A stretch of DNA of 64,000 bases from Ignavibacteria bacterium UBA2360 (GTDB lineage: Bacteria > Bacteroidota > Ignavibacteria > Tepidaquicellales > OLB5), in assembly GCA_002344125.1 (NCBI GenBank), contig DDTQ01000011.1, positions 641,245-705,244 of the forward strand, given 5' to 3'. Positions 17,645-26,242 of the stretch are shown piece after piece. The notes beneath the pieces were generated by a model. The model was not told where the DNA came from. It searched no databases and was given only the letters and a program-made list of their open reading frames with translations. Both the position numbers and the translations under genes were made by a program. Position 1 is the first letter of the stretch. Every line of letters begins with the position of its first letter.

Positions 17645-18013
17645 TTGCAGGAAGCAGTTATAAATACCCCGAAACAGAAAACAAAGATGGAATTTGTTTT
17701 TTGTCACCGCAAACCGGAGCGTTCATTTTTTTACAAGGGGAAACAATTCCCTGTTTGCGCGCGCTGCACCGGGTTTTACCTGGGATATTTTGCTCTGCCA
17801 ATTTTCACCTTTTCAATTTGGATGCCAAGTTTACTTTGGATATTCCTGCTTATGGTGCCTGCGCTTGTTGACGGCTTAACACAGGCATACATGAACAGGG
17901 AAAGCAATAACTGGCTTAGGCTTGCTACCGGGATCCCCGCAGGCGCAGCCTGCATGGCGCTTGCCGCTATGCTGGGTCAATGGATAGGACATTTGATACT
18001 TGCTGCAATGTAG
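17645..18013 (+). CDS. DUF2085 membrane protein
   Basis: A 122-residue protein with the DUF2085 signature FCHRKPERSF near residue 19 and FPVCARCTGFYLGYF (35-50), followed by three hydrophobic helices. The two cysteine/histidine clusters suggest a metal or redox role, which is unproven. The start is uncertain: a TTG at 17645 or an in-frame ATG at 17687, which would begin just before FVFCHRK. The adjacent genes are unrelated small membrane proteins. Confidence 0.7.
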   Translation: MQEAVINTPKQKTKMEFVFCHRKPERSFFYKGKQFPVCARCTGFYLGYFALPIFTFSIWMPSLLWIFLLMVPALVDGLTQAYMNRESNNWLRLATGIPAGAACMALAAMLGQWIGHLILAAM

Positions 18014-18085
18014 CCGCTCTGAAAAAAGCAGTTTTAAAAAATATTTAAGCATTATATTTAAGTAATCTAAAGGAGGAATCAAATC

Positions 18086-18313
18086 ATGGAACCAACAACA
18101 CCACCACCTGCACCAACAGAAAATCAGCAGACCGAAGATCTGAGTATGATCCTCAAGATCGTTTCTTTCTGCATACCACTGGTAGGCGCAATTTTATGGT
18201 TTATCAACAAAGATAAGAACCCGAAAGCGGCAAAATCAGCCTGCACATTCGCTCTTGTTGGAGTTGCTGTAGGTATTATCATAAACGTTGTTGTAACTGT
18301 TTTAGGCAGCTAA
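18086..18313 (+). CDS. small two-helix membrane protein
   Basis: A 75-residue protein with a Pro/Thr-rich N-terminus (MEPTTPPPAPTE) and two membrane helices (about 20-40 and 52-73). A strong AGGAGG ribosome-binding site lies 9 bases before the ATG, and a terminator lies 20 bases after the stop, which supports a real single-gene unit. No family is certain; many Bacteroidota have similar CCC-type small membrane proteins. Confidence 0.75.
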   Translation: MEPTTPPPAPTENQQTEDLSMILKIVSFCIPLVGAILWFINKDKNPKAAKSACTFALVGVAVGIIINVVVTVLGS

Positions 18314-18332
18314 ACATTTACTGTTTTATAGC

Positions 18333-18371
18333 AGGGGATTTTCTTTCACTAAAAGAGGATCCCCTTTTTTT
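18333..18371 (+). terminator. rho-independent terminator
   Basis: AGGGGAT (18333-18339), a long loop, ATCCCCT (18359-18365) and a run of T. It follows the 75-residue membrane protein. Confidence 0.8.
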
Positions 18372-18448
18372 AAAAATAAACTTTCAATTTGGATTTATAT
18401 TAAACCCTTAAATTCATATTTTAACACTAACAATTTTTAAAAATATCA

Positions 18449-18901
18449 ATGCCTGAATATCCATTCCATTATTCCTTTTTAGTGAAGGATCTCTCTTCCA
18501 CACGCAGATTTTACGGTGAAATTCTCGGTCTAACCGAAGGCAGAAGTTCAGACTCATGGGTTGATTTCAACTTTGGGGGTAACCAGCTTTCTATGCATGT
18601 TTCAGATAAAGTGCCGGATTCAATTCCCTGCGGCGTGGTGGATCATGTTATAGTGCCGATTCCTCACTTTGGCTGCATAATGCCGTGGGATGAATTCCAT
18701 TCACTTGCCGATAAGCTCCATGAGGAAAAAGTTGAGTTTATAATTGAGCCGTCTATCCGTTTTGCGGGACAGCCGGGTGAACAGGCAACAATGTTCTTTA
18801 AGGACCCCAGCGGGAATTCACTTGAAATGAAATGCTACAAAAACCCGGATCACATGTTTACCCTAAATGTTAAACAGGAAAAATACAGCAGCAATCTGTA
18901 A
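18449..18901 (+). CDS. VOC (glyoxalase/dioxygenase superfamily) protein
   Basis: A 150-residue cytosolic protein of the vicinal-oxygen-chelate fold: HYSFLVKDLSSTRRFYGEILGL (7-28), WVDFNFGGNQLSMHV, then VVDHVIVPI with a second half ending FFKDPSGNSLEMKCYK. Metal ligands probably include His7, His62 and Glu near 126. The substrate is unknown. It begins a four-gene run (18449-21095); its stop overlaps the next ATG by one base (TAATG). Confidence 0.82.
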   Translation: MPEYPFHYSFLVKDLSSTRRFYGEILGLTEGRSSDSWVDFNFGGNQLSMHVSDKVPDSIPCGVVDHVIVPIPHFGCIMPWDEFHSLADKLHEEKVEFIIEPSIRFAGQPGEQATMFFKDPSGNSLEMKCYKNPDHMFTLNVKQEKYSSNL

Positions 18902-20073
18902 TGCCCGGTAAAGATATCCGAACTGCCGAAGTTATTATTATTGGAGCGGGTGTTATTGGAGCCAGTATCGCTTATCATTTAAGTATTAACGGATTCAAAG
19001 ATATCCTTGTTCTGGATGGAGCGTCCGGTCCCGGGATGGGCAGCACAGGCAAAGCGACAGGCGGTTTCCGCCGGCAATTCGGCTCTAAAATAAACATCGA
19101 ACTCTCACAGCTTTCCGGAAAAAAATTGATTGATTTTAAAGATGAACACGGAGTTGACCCCGGTTATATTAAAGCGGGTTACCTGTTTTTGGCTCAGTCT
19201 CCTGATGAAATGAAAAACCTAACCCAGGCAAATGCGTTGCAGCAAGAATCGGGTGTTAAAGATGCCGCGCTTGTAACTGTGGATGAAATAGAAAAACTTA
19301 ATCCTCACATTAATTTTAGCAACATTACAGGCGGCTCGTTTTGCGGCAGCGATGGGTTTATTGATCCTAAAAGTATCCTTAACGGATACGTTCTGTCATC
19401 ACAAAAGCGCGGAGTTAATTTCGGTTACGATAAACGGGTTGAAAAAATAAATTATACCGGCAATAGAATTGAAAGCATCGAAACATCCACTGGAAAATTT
19501 TCGGCAGAAATTTTCATTAATGCCGCCGGCGCGTGGGCTGGCTGGCTTGCGGGATTGGCTACAGAATATCTGCCTGTGAAACATTTAAAAAGACAGGTTT
19601 GCAGAATGAAGGAAAAGAATACTCTTCCGGCAGGTACGCCTATGACGGTTTGGGTAGATTCAGCGTTTCACTTCAGAATGAAGGATGACCACCTGGTATT
19701 ACTGCACCCCGATCAACCGGAAAATAATTACAACTACGATATCACCGTTGAAAACAGCTGGCTTGAAAGAGTGTATAAGATCGCAAAAGAAAAACTACCC
19801 GCTGCGAAAGACTGCAGTATAGATACCCAAGCATGTTGGGCGGGATTGTATGAAATGTCGCCGGATGAACACGTAATTCTCGGAAGATCTGACTTTCTTG
19901 AAAATTTTTATTATGCTAACGGTTCCTCGGGCCATGGTGTGATGCACTCACCGGCTATTGGTGAATTGCTGGCCGGTGCCATATGCGGAAAAAAGAGTGA
20001 TATTGATATTGATATACTGAGCCCTAGAAGATTTAAAGAGGGTAAACTGATAGAACAAATACGCTTTTTCTGA
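18901..20073 (+). CDS. FAD-dependent amine/amino-acid oxidoreductase (DAO family)
   Basis: A 390-residue protein with an N-terminal FAD-binding Rossmann motif VIIIGAGVIGASIAYHL (11-27), STGKATGGFRRQFGS near residue 50 and a C-terminal YYANGSSGHGVMHSPAIGE. This order fits the DAO family (glycine/sarcosine oxidase, proline dehydrogenase subunit or D-amino-acid dehydrogenase). The substrate is not clear. It overlaps the VOC gene by one base, and the SRPBCC gene follows after 6 bases, so an operon is very likely. Confidence 0.85.
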   Translation: MPGKDIRTAEVIIIGAGVIGASIAYHLSINGFKDILVLDGASGPGMGSTGKATGGFRRQFGSKINIELSQLSGKKLIDFKDEHGVDPGYIKAGYLFLAQSPDEMKNLTQANALQQESGVKDAALVTVDEIEKLNPHINFSNITGGSFCGSDGFIDPKSILNGYVLSSQKRGVNFGYDKRVEKINYTGNRIESIETSTGKFSAEIFINAAGAWAGWLAGLATEYLPVKHLKRQVCRMKEKNTLPAGTPMTVWVDSAFHFRMKDDHLVLLHPDQPENNYNYDITVENSWLERVYKIAKEKLPAAKDCSIDTQACWAGLYEMSPDEHVILGRSDFLENFYYANGSSGHGVMHSPAIGELLAGAICGKKSDIDIDILSPRRFKEGKLIEQIRFF

Positions 20074-20079
20074 AGAAAT

Positions 20080-20538
20080 ATGAGCGCACTTCGTACAATT
20101 TCCAGGGAAATTTCAGTGAAGAGACCTATTGAAGAAGTGTTCGATTTCTTTGCGAAAGCCGAAAACCTGAATATCATAACTCCGCCCGAATTAAACTTTA
20201 AAATATTAACCCCCACGCCGATTGAAATGAAACAAGGAACACTTATTGATTACAGGATAAAACTGAGCGGAGTTCCCTTTAAGTGGAAAACTGAAATTAC
20301 CAATTGGGAACCACCTTTCAGGTTTGTTGATACTCAGTTAAAGGGTCCATACAAAATATGGATACACGAACATACCTTCAGCTCACACTTAAATACAACA
20401 ATTATCAAAGATGAAGTAACCTATCTGCCGCCGGGATGGATCATGGAACCTGTTATTCACAAACTTACAGTTAAGAAGAAGTTAGAGCGGATTTTTGATT
20501 ACCGCATGGAAAAAATTAAAAGTATATTCAGCAAATAA
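20080..20538 (+). CDS. SRPBCC (START-like) family protein
   Basis: A 152-residue cytosolic protein with the helix-grip lipid/cofactor-binding fold: REISVKRPIEEVFDFFAKAENLN at the N-terminus, GVPFKWKTEITNWEPPFRFVD in the middle, and a long C-terminal helix. Proteins like this bind or cyclise hydrophobic ligands, but the ligand is unknown. It starts 6 bases after the FAD oxidoreductase and is probably co-transcribed. Confidence 0.8.
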   Translation: MSALRTISREISVKRPIEEVFDFFAKAENLNIITPPELNFKILTPTPIEMKQGTLIDYRIKLSGVPFKWKTEITNWEPPFRFVDTQLKGPYKIWIHEHTFSSHLNTTIIKDEVTYLPPGWIMEPVIHKLTVKKKLERIFDYRMEKIKSIFSK

Positions 20539-20552
20539 GCAAACTTTTTAAA

Positions 20553-21095
20553 ATGACCGAAACCGAGCTCCATGCCCTCAAATATCCAATTGGCGAATTC
20601 ACGCCAAAAGAAAACTATACACCGGATGACATCAAATGGTATATCAATACCATCGAATTATTTCCTGCCAAAATTAAGCAGGCAGTTTTAGGTTTAAACG
20701 ATGAGCAGCTTGATACAGCTTACAGGGAAGGCGGGTGGACCATAAGGCAGGTAGTGCATCACACAGCCGATAGCCACATTAACAGCTACACCAGGTTCAA
20801 ACTTGCGCTCACCGAAGATAATCCGACTATCCGTCCATACGAAGAAGCTGATTGGGCTGAGCTGCCCGAAGCTAAGTCAGGTTCAATAGAGCTATCACTT
20901 CCACTGCTGGAAGCGCTGCACAGAAGATGGGTCGCTATGCTGAAAGGGCTAAAGCAGGGCGATACAGAGCGGAAACTATATCATCCGGGCAGCAAGCAGC
21001 AAATGACAGTCGCTTCTTTGATGCACCTATATGCGTGGCACTCAGATCATCATTTGGCGCACATAGTTAATCTGAAAAAAACAAAAGGCTGGTAA
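20553..21095 (+). CDS. YfiT/DinB-type putative metal-dependent hydrolase or thiol transferase
   Basis: A 180-residue four-helix protein of the DinB/YfiT fold. Likely metal ligands are His70 in GGWTIRQVVHHTADSH and His163/His167 in MHLYAWHSDHHLAHI. The N-terminus LKYPIGEFTPKENYT is the YfiT/BstA bacillithiol transferase signature. FCB bacteria often make bacillithiol, which supports that role, but it is inferred. It is the last gene of the 18449-21095 run. Confidence 0.78.
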   Translation: MTETELHALKYPIGEFTPKENYTPDDIKWYINTIELFPAKIKQAVLGLNDEQLDTAYREGGWTIRQVVHHTADSHINSYTRFKLALTEDNPTIRPYEEADWAELPEAKSGSIELSLPLLEALHRRWVAMLKGLKQGDTERKLYHPGSKQQMTVASLMHLYAWHSDHHLAHIVNLKKTKGW

Positions 21096-21206
21096 GGAAT
21101 TCATTAAATTAGAATTTTGAGCAGAGTAATTTCTTTGTTAGAAGAACTCTGTAAATGAGGTTTCGGCCGCAGTCTCTCTTTCAGGAGACTCCGCGAAAAC
21201 ATAAAT

Positions 21207-21260
21207 AAATTCCCCTCTTGAGAGGGGTGTTCGGCTTTAGCCGAACGGGGTGTGTTTAAA
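21207..21260. repeat. nested-hairpin dispersed repeat, copy 2
   Basis: AATTCCCCTCTTGAGAGGGGTG, then the variable hairpin TTCGGC-TTTA-GCCGAA (21230-21245), then CGGGGTGTGTTTAAA. It is directly upstream of, and may contain, the GTG start of the CBU_0592-like gene. Confidence 0.8.
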
Positions 21261-21528
21261 TTTGAACGAAAAACTACTTATAGATATTACCGGCTGGGCA
21301 GGTTCCGTTTGTGTACTCGCGGCGTATGGATTGTTAAGCCTGCACAAAATTACATCACATTCAAAACTATACCAGGTGCTGAATATAGTGGGCAGCATAT
21401 GCCTTATCATTAACACGCTGTTTTATTATGCATACCCCTCGACTTTTGTAAATATTGTTTGGCTCATAATTGCTATATTTGCATTAATAAATATTTACAG
21501 ATCATCATCAAAGAAAAATGCCAACTGA
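21250..21528 (+). CDS. CBU_0592-family small membrane protein
   Basis: A 92-residue (or 88-residue) protein with three membrane helices: DITGWAGSVCVLAAYGLLSL, LYQVLNIVGSICLIINTLFYYA and VNIVWLIIAIFALI. The WAGS...AYGLLS start and FVNIVWL end match the CBU_0592 family of unknown function. The GTG at 21250 is inside an intergenic repeat, so the TTG at 21262 is an equally good start. It overlaps the dehydratase gene by 11 bases, so translation is probably coupled. Confidence 0.7.
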   Translation: MCLNLNEKLLIDITGWAGSVCVLAAYGLLSLHKITSHSKLYQVLNIVGSICLIINTLFYYAYPSTFVNIVWLIIAIFALINIYRSSSKKNAN

Positions 21529-22468
21529 ACTCCCCGGAAAAGACAAAATAAGATTAGTATCAGACCACCTGAAGCCGTATATCCACAGGACACCTGTAAT
21601 GACATCAGGGGTGATAAATGATATAACCGGTACAGAGCTTTATTTTAAGTGCGAAAATTTCCAGAAAACCGGTTCATTTAAAATACGCGGAGCGATGAAC
21701 GCTGTTTTACAGTTAACCGCATCGCAAAAAGCCATGGGGGTTATTACACACTCTTCTGGTAACTTTGCGCAGGCACTGGCTTACGCCGCAAAATGCGCGG
21801 GCATTAATGCAACTATTGTAATGCCTGAAAGCGTTGTAACAGCCAAACGTGACGCTGTGCTTGGCTATGGCGCGGAAATAGTTTATTCGGGGAGCCAGCC
21901 TTATGAAAGAGAAGCAAAATGTGAGGAAATGCAAAGGAACAGCGGAGCGGTATTTATTCATCCTTCAAATGATATAAATGTTATAGCCGGTCATACCTCG
22001 TGCGCTGTTGAGTTTATTGAAGACGCCGAATCGCTTGACGCGGTAATTGCACCGCTGGGAGGCGGGGGATTACTGAGCGGAATCGCGCTGGGATTCCGGA
22101 ATTTTTCTATGCCCACACTTATTTACGCAGGTGAACCGCTTAATGCCTCAGATGGGTACGAAAGCAAAAAAGCCGGCAGGATAGTTCCTGTAAAAGACCC
22201 GAATACAATTGCAGACGGATTAAGAACGTCGCTGGGCGATGTAACTTTTCCTATAATTGATCGGTTTGTAAAGGAGATAATTACGGTTTCTGAAGATGAA
22301 ATAATTAATGCGATGAAGCTAATATGGGAAAGAATGAAAATTGTAATAGAGCCTTCAAGTGCTGTTGCGTTTGCCGCACTGCTGAAAAATATTAGCGGGT
22401 TTAAAAATAAAAAAATCGGTATAATTGTATCGGGTGGTAATGTTGATCTTGCCCGCCTTCCTTTTTGA
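21518..22468 (+). CDS. PLP-dependent threonine/serine dehydratase or serine racemase
   Basis: A 316-residue fold-type II PLP enzyme without an ACT domain. The cofactor lysine is Lys55 in ENFQKTGSFKIRGA, SSGNFAQALA (79-88) is the substrate loop, and GGGGLLSG (181-188) binds the phosphate. The length fits catabolic threonine ammonia-lyase (TdcB-like) or serine racemase, and sequence alone does not separate them. It overlaps the previous gene by 11 bases. Confidence 0.88.
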   Translation: MPTELPGKDKIRLVSDHLKPYIHRTPVMTSGVINDITGTELYFKCENFQKTGSFKIRGAMNAVLQLTASQKAMGVITHSSGNFAQALAYAAKCAGINATIVMPESVVTAKRDAVLGYGAEIVYSGSQPYEREAKCEEMQRNSGAVFIHPSNDINVIAGHTSCAVEFIEDAESLDAVIAPLGGGGLLSGIALGFRNFSMPTLIYAGEPLNASDGYESKKAGRIVPVKDPNTIADGLRTSLGDVTFPIIDRFVKEIITVSEDEIINAMKLIWERMKIVIEPSSAVAFAALLKNISGFKNKKIGIIVSGGNVDLARLPF

Positions 22469-22486
22469 AATTAAAAGTAAAAAGCC

Positions 22487-22867
22487 ATGAAAGCAGAGAT
22501 AAAATTCGTTAAAACCAAGGATTTCATCAAAACTACTGCAACCGGAGAGTTGAATCTTGCGGAAAGTAAAAAAGTGCTGACTGAACTGGCTGTACTGAAC
22601 TCCCCGGATGACCTGCATGACCTGCTGATCGATATCCGTGAAACTGTTTCAGTACTTACACTTTCCGATATATACGAACTTGTTGCCGAAGTTGGAAAGT
22701 ATAGACAGTCATTCCGTAACAACATCGCGATACTAATAGGTCCCGGGCATGATATTGATAAAGCTCGGTTTCTTGAAATGTGTGCCTCAAACCGCGGTTA
22801 CAGTGTAAATGTGTTTACCGATTTTGAAGAATCTGTTAATTGGCTAATGTGTCCTGACCCGGAATAG
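22487..22867 (+). CDS. STAS/SpoIIAA-like small protein
   Basis: A 126-residue cytosolic protein. The pattern of a beta strand, then ATGELNLAESKKVL, DLLIDIRETVSVLTLSDIYELV and IAILIGPGHDIDKARFLEMCASNRG with a C-terminal EESVNWL helix resembles the STAS/SpoIIAA-like fold. No conserved phosphorylatable serine is obvious. The role is unknown. The spacing of 18 bases after the dehydratase suggests co-transcription. Confidence 0.55.
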   Translation: MKAEIKFVKTKDFIKTTATGELNLAESKKVLTELAVLNSPDDLHDLLIDIRETVSVLTLSDIYELVAEVGKYRQSFRNNIAILIGPGHDIDKARFLEMCASNRGYSVNVFTDFEESVNWLMCPDPE

Positions 22868-22885
22868 GGTATTTATCGAACCGAA

Positions 22886-22917
22886 ATAAAAAACGGGGAG
22901 GTAACCACTCCTCCCCG
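22886..22917 (-). terminator. rho-independent terminator, minus strand
   Basis: Read on the minus strand: CGGGGAGG, an 8-base loop, CCTCCCCG (22917 to 22894) followed by TTTTTTATTT. It would end the minus-strand transcript of the cytochrome gene at 23072. The plus-strand side has no T-tract. Confidence 0.75.
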
Positions 22918-22995
22918 CCGTTCAACTAACCCCCTAACTGTAAAGGAAACTCTGCTGAAAAAATTGTGAGTCAAAATTTCTCACCTCCCGGTGTT

Positions 22996-23040
22996 CCAAA
23001 CTAAAGTTTGGTACACCACCATTGCCAAACCTGAGTTTGG
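22996..23040. repeat. two CCAAAC/GTTTGG hairpins
   Basis: CCAAACT-AA-AGTTTGG (22996-23011) and CCAAAC-CTGA-GTTTGG (23025-23040) are side by side downstream of the cytochrome gene. A related CGTTCCCAA / TTGGGAACG pair is at 58554-58590. Confidence 0.6.
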
Positions 23041-23071
23041 GAATGAGAATTGAGAAAGTTATTTGATATTC

Positions 23072-24058
23072 CTAATATTGCGACTTCACAGAAAATTTCT
23101 CAACCTGGTTCTTTACAGCAGGGATAGTTCTTAAATATTCATATATAGCTCCCAGATCTTCTTCGGTTAAGCCCGCATAAAGTGTCCACGGCATGATTGT
23201 CTGAAATTCGCCCGGTTTATAAGGTGTGTTGCCATAAGCCGGATCGCTGCATTGTTTAAATCTTTTTATAAATTGCTCCTTTGTCCACAACCCGAGTCCG
23301 GTTTCGTTATCAGGTGTGATGTTCGCTGTTCTGACAACGGTGTTGCCGGGCAGGTTAAATTCAATGCCGCCCGTAAATTCCTTGCCCGGAATAGGAACGC
23401 CATCCTTTGACGGTGTGTGGCAATCAGAGCACGATGCACCTTTGGTTAAGTATTCACCGTAAGCAACTATGTTGCTTTTATCGGGTTTTGGAGTGAACTG
23501 TTTTTCTGTTGGTATGGTTTTCATTATCATACTCATCGGAAAATTTGCCGTGCTCTTTGGTGGATCGTACTGAATTGTAGGCAATGTTCTGATGTAAGCT
23601 ACCACAGAATAAATATCTTCCTTATCCATTTTTCCGTAAACAAGGTAAGGCATTATTGGGAATAGCACTGTTCCATCTTTGCTTATACCTTCAGTTATAG
23701 CGCGAACAAGCTCACCATCTGTCCAGTTTCCAACACCATGAGGAGTAATGTTCTTTGAATAAAATGTGCCCGGTAGCCCCATTTCCTCATCAAATTTTTC
23801 ACCGCCTTTTCCTTCGGTGCCGGGTGTAACAGGACCTGATAACTTGGAAAAATCGCGGGTAGAGTGGCAATCAACACATCCTGCGGCATGATTAAATATA
23901 TATTTTCCGCGTTCAAGTCTTGCCGGTGTTACTTCAATTTTGATATCTTCAACAGCTATCTGTTTAGGATACTGCTGGTTGAAGTAAACATAACCTGATA
24001 CTCCAAGCACTACAACCAGCGCGAGGAATATCAACATTATTTTTTTGAATTTTTTCAT
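23072..24058 (-). CDS. membrane-anchored dihaem cytochrome c
   Basis: A 328-residue protein with an N-terminal anchor helix (residues 6-25) and two class I cytochrome c domains. Haem motifs are CVDCH (61-65) and CSDCH (210-214), each with a later Met-containing ligand region (FPIMPYLVYGKM, FQTIMPWTLYAG). The layout resembles cytochrome subunits of alcohol/aldehyde dehydrogenases, but no dehydrogenase is adjacent. It is periplasmic, on the same strand and 69 bases after the upstream T9SS protein gene. Confidence 0.88.
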   Translation of the reverse strand: MKKFKKIMLIFLALVVVLGVSGYVYFNQQYPKQIAVEDIKIEVTPARLERGKYIFNHAAGCVDCHSTRDFSKLSGPVTPGTEGKGGEKFDEEMGLPGTFYSKNITPHGVGNWTDGELVRAITEGISKDGTVLFPIMPYLVYGKMDKEDIYSVVAYIRTLPTIQYDPPKSTANFPMSMIMKTIPTEKQFTPKPDKSNIVAYGEYLTKGASCSDCHTPSKDGVPIPGKEFTGGIEFNLPGNTVVRTANITPDNETGLGLWTKEQFIKRFKQCSDPAYGNTPYKPGEFQTIMPWTLYAGLTEEDLGAIYEYLRTIPAVKNQVEKFSVKSQY

Positions 24059-24127
24059 CTTGTTTAGTTTATTTAAGTTTTTAGTTAGTTGAATTAATTG
24101 TTGATATGTTTATTGATCAATGCTTCT

Positions 24128-26212
24128 TTATTTTACCAGAACCATTTTCTTTGTATCACTATAGTTGATACCATCTTTGCCGGTTACATCAAGTCTGTAG
24201 AAATACACACCTGATGAGTATTCGCTTGCGTTGAAGTTCACAGTGTGGCTTCCTGCATTCATTTTACTATTCACAAGTTTGCTTACTTCCTTGCCTGATA
24301 TATCGTAAACTGTAAGTTTTACGTTTGATTCAAACGGTATTGAAAACTTTACGTTTGTGTTTGGATTAAACGGATTTGGAAAGTTCTGCTCAAGTGAAAA
24401 TTCTTTGGGAGTAGATGTATTGTTGTTTCCTGTGGAAGTTACACCAAGACCTAATTTCAGTATTGTTCCGTATTGACCCGCTGCGATTACATTAAATCCT
24501 GCTGCGGTGCCTAATTCAAATATAGGATTTATAGAAACTCTTCTCTCAGCTATCCAATTGATTCCGGCATTGGTAGTTTTGTATATCACACCCTCATCAG
24601 TAGCTGTATATCCGGTAGTGCTGTTCACAAATGTTACGGAATTGTGAGCGTAGATTCCATTTTGTTCAGGAGTCCAGTTAGCGCCACCGTTAGTAGTCCT
24701 GTAGATTAACCCGAAATTACATGCTGCAACTCCTGTATTGGCATCTATGAAATGAATATCGTTCACAGATGAAGTTATGCTGGTAATTTGCGACCAGTTT
24801 AGCCCGCCGTTCACTGTGCGGAACATTTTTTGGTTCATTCCGCCGGCGAAGCCGGTTGATTCATCAAGAAAGTAAACGCTGTTGAACGAATTACTTGTAC
24901 CTGTGCTTACAGAAACCCAGTTTAACCCTGCGTTTGTAGTTTTGTAAACAACCCCGAGATCGCCGGTTATGAAACCGGTTGTTGCATTTATGAATTGAGC
25001 ACCGTAAAGATCTGAAGTTGTGCCGGGATCAACAGTTACCCAGTTCAACCCGCCATTTGTAGTACGTTTTAAATTTGGTGTTGAACCTGTTATTATACCT
25101 GTGTTTGCATCTGCAAATTCTATGCTGTTTGTAAAACTCATATTTACCGGGGTTGGATACAGGTTCCAGCTGTTTCCCCCATCAGTTGATTTATAAACTA
25201 CCCTGTCTTCTGCAATCATATAGCTTACTTCGGGAGTTGGTGTACTTAAGCCGGTTATATTGGTTATAACATTATTTACTACGGGGCTCCAGTTGACACC
25301 ATTATTGGTGGAGCGGAAGATCCTGCCGCCTGCTGCGGTCATAAATCCTTTGCCGTTGATGAAAGTTAATGCCCTGCCTGAAAGCGGCACACCAAGAGTT
25401 TGCTCCCAGTTAACTCCTCCATTTGTTGTTCTGTAAACTCTGCCGAGCTCAAGCACTAACGACCCGTTGTTGGCGTCTGTAAAAAAGATATCATTTACTG
25501 TTGCTGATGTTGCTCCCCCCACTAAGAACCATGACTGACCATCGTTGGTGCTCTTTAAAACTTCACCCTGTGTGCAGGCCGCGTACCCCGTGCCATTAGC
25601 GAAAAATAGTTTAGTTATAAAAGTCGATCTTCCTGTGTTAACAACAGTCCAGTTGAGGCCTCCATTATTTGTTTTTTGTATAGCACCAATGCCGTTGGGT
25701 ATGTATCCTGCATCCGGGCTCGTGAACCAGATGGTCCATATATCGGCGCCGGTGCCTGAATTGAATGCTACCCAGTTTACGCCTCCATTTGTAGTTTTAT
25801 ACATTTCCCCCGAAGCTCCGGCTGCAATTCCTGTGTTCTGGTCAAAAAACTGGATTGTTCTTATTGTTCTGTGGGTGTTTATATTAACCTGATTCCATGA
25901 ACTGCCAAGATCTGTTGATTTTAATACAAGACCGCTATCGCCGCAGGCGTACAAGGTAGATAAAGTGGCAAAAAATATCTTCCATATATCGCGCTGAGTA
26001 TTTACATTGATTGAATTCCAGTTAACGCCGCCGTTGGTTGTTTTAAGCATTGTGCCAAGTGAACCAGCGGCAAATCCTGTATTATCATTTATGAAGCTAA
26101 CTGCATTTAGCGGATTGCCCTGAGGCAGTGGGTTAACCCACTGCCATTCTTGTGCAAATGAGCTGCTTGCTGCTATTATTAATACTGCTATTACGTATTT
26201 TAAGTTTTTCAT
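24128..26212 (-). CDS. T9SS-secreted YCF48/BNR propeller protein, paralogue 2
   Basis: A 694-residue protein with a signal peptide (1-20) and about 13 short repeats of the type YKTTNGGVNW across residues 25-590, which resemble YCF48/BNR propeller blades. The C-terminal ~85 residues (SLEQNFPNPFNPNTNVKF ... GVYFYRLDVTG ... KKMVLVK) form a T9SS sorting domain, so it is exported and attached to the surface or released. It is clearly paralogous to the next gene (30-base gap). The function is unknown; binding or adhesion is more likely than catalysis. Confidence 0.85.
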   Translation of the reverse strand: MKNLKYVIAVLIIAASSSFAQEWQWVNPLPQGNPLNAVSFINDNTGFAAGSLGTMLKTTNGGVNWNSINVNTQRDIWKIFFATLSTLYACGDSGLVLKSTDLGSSWNQVNINTHRTIRTIQFFDQNTGIAAGASGEMYKTTNGGVNWVAFNSGTGADIWTIWFTSPDAGYIPNGIGAIQKTNNGGLNWTVVNTGRSTFITKLFFANGTGYAACTQGEVLKSTNDGQSWFLVGGATSATVNDIFFTDANNGSLVLELGRVYRTTNGGVNWEQTLGVPLSGRALTFINGKGFMTAAGGRIFRSTNNGVNWSPVVNNVITNITGLSTPTPEVSYMIAEDRVVYKSTDGGNSWNLYPTPVNMSFTNSIEFADANTGIITGSTPNLKRTTNGGLNWVTVDPGTTSDLYGAQFINATTGFITGDLGVVYKTTNAGLNWVSVSTGTSNSFNSVYFLDESTGFAGGMNQKMFRTVNGGLNWSQITSITSSVNDIHFIDANTGVAACNFGLIYRTTNGGANWTPEQNGIYAHNSVTFVNSTTGYTATDEGVIYKTTNAGINWIAERRVSINPIFELGTAAGFNVIAAGQYGTILKLGLGVTSTGNNNTSTPKEFSLEQNFPNPFNPNTNVKFSIPFESNVKLTVYDISGKEVSKLVNSKMNAGSHTVNFNASEYSSGVYFYRLDVTGKDGINYSDTKKMVLVK

Positions 26213-26242
26213 TTATGTATATTTCCTTTTGTTATTTTCTAT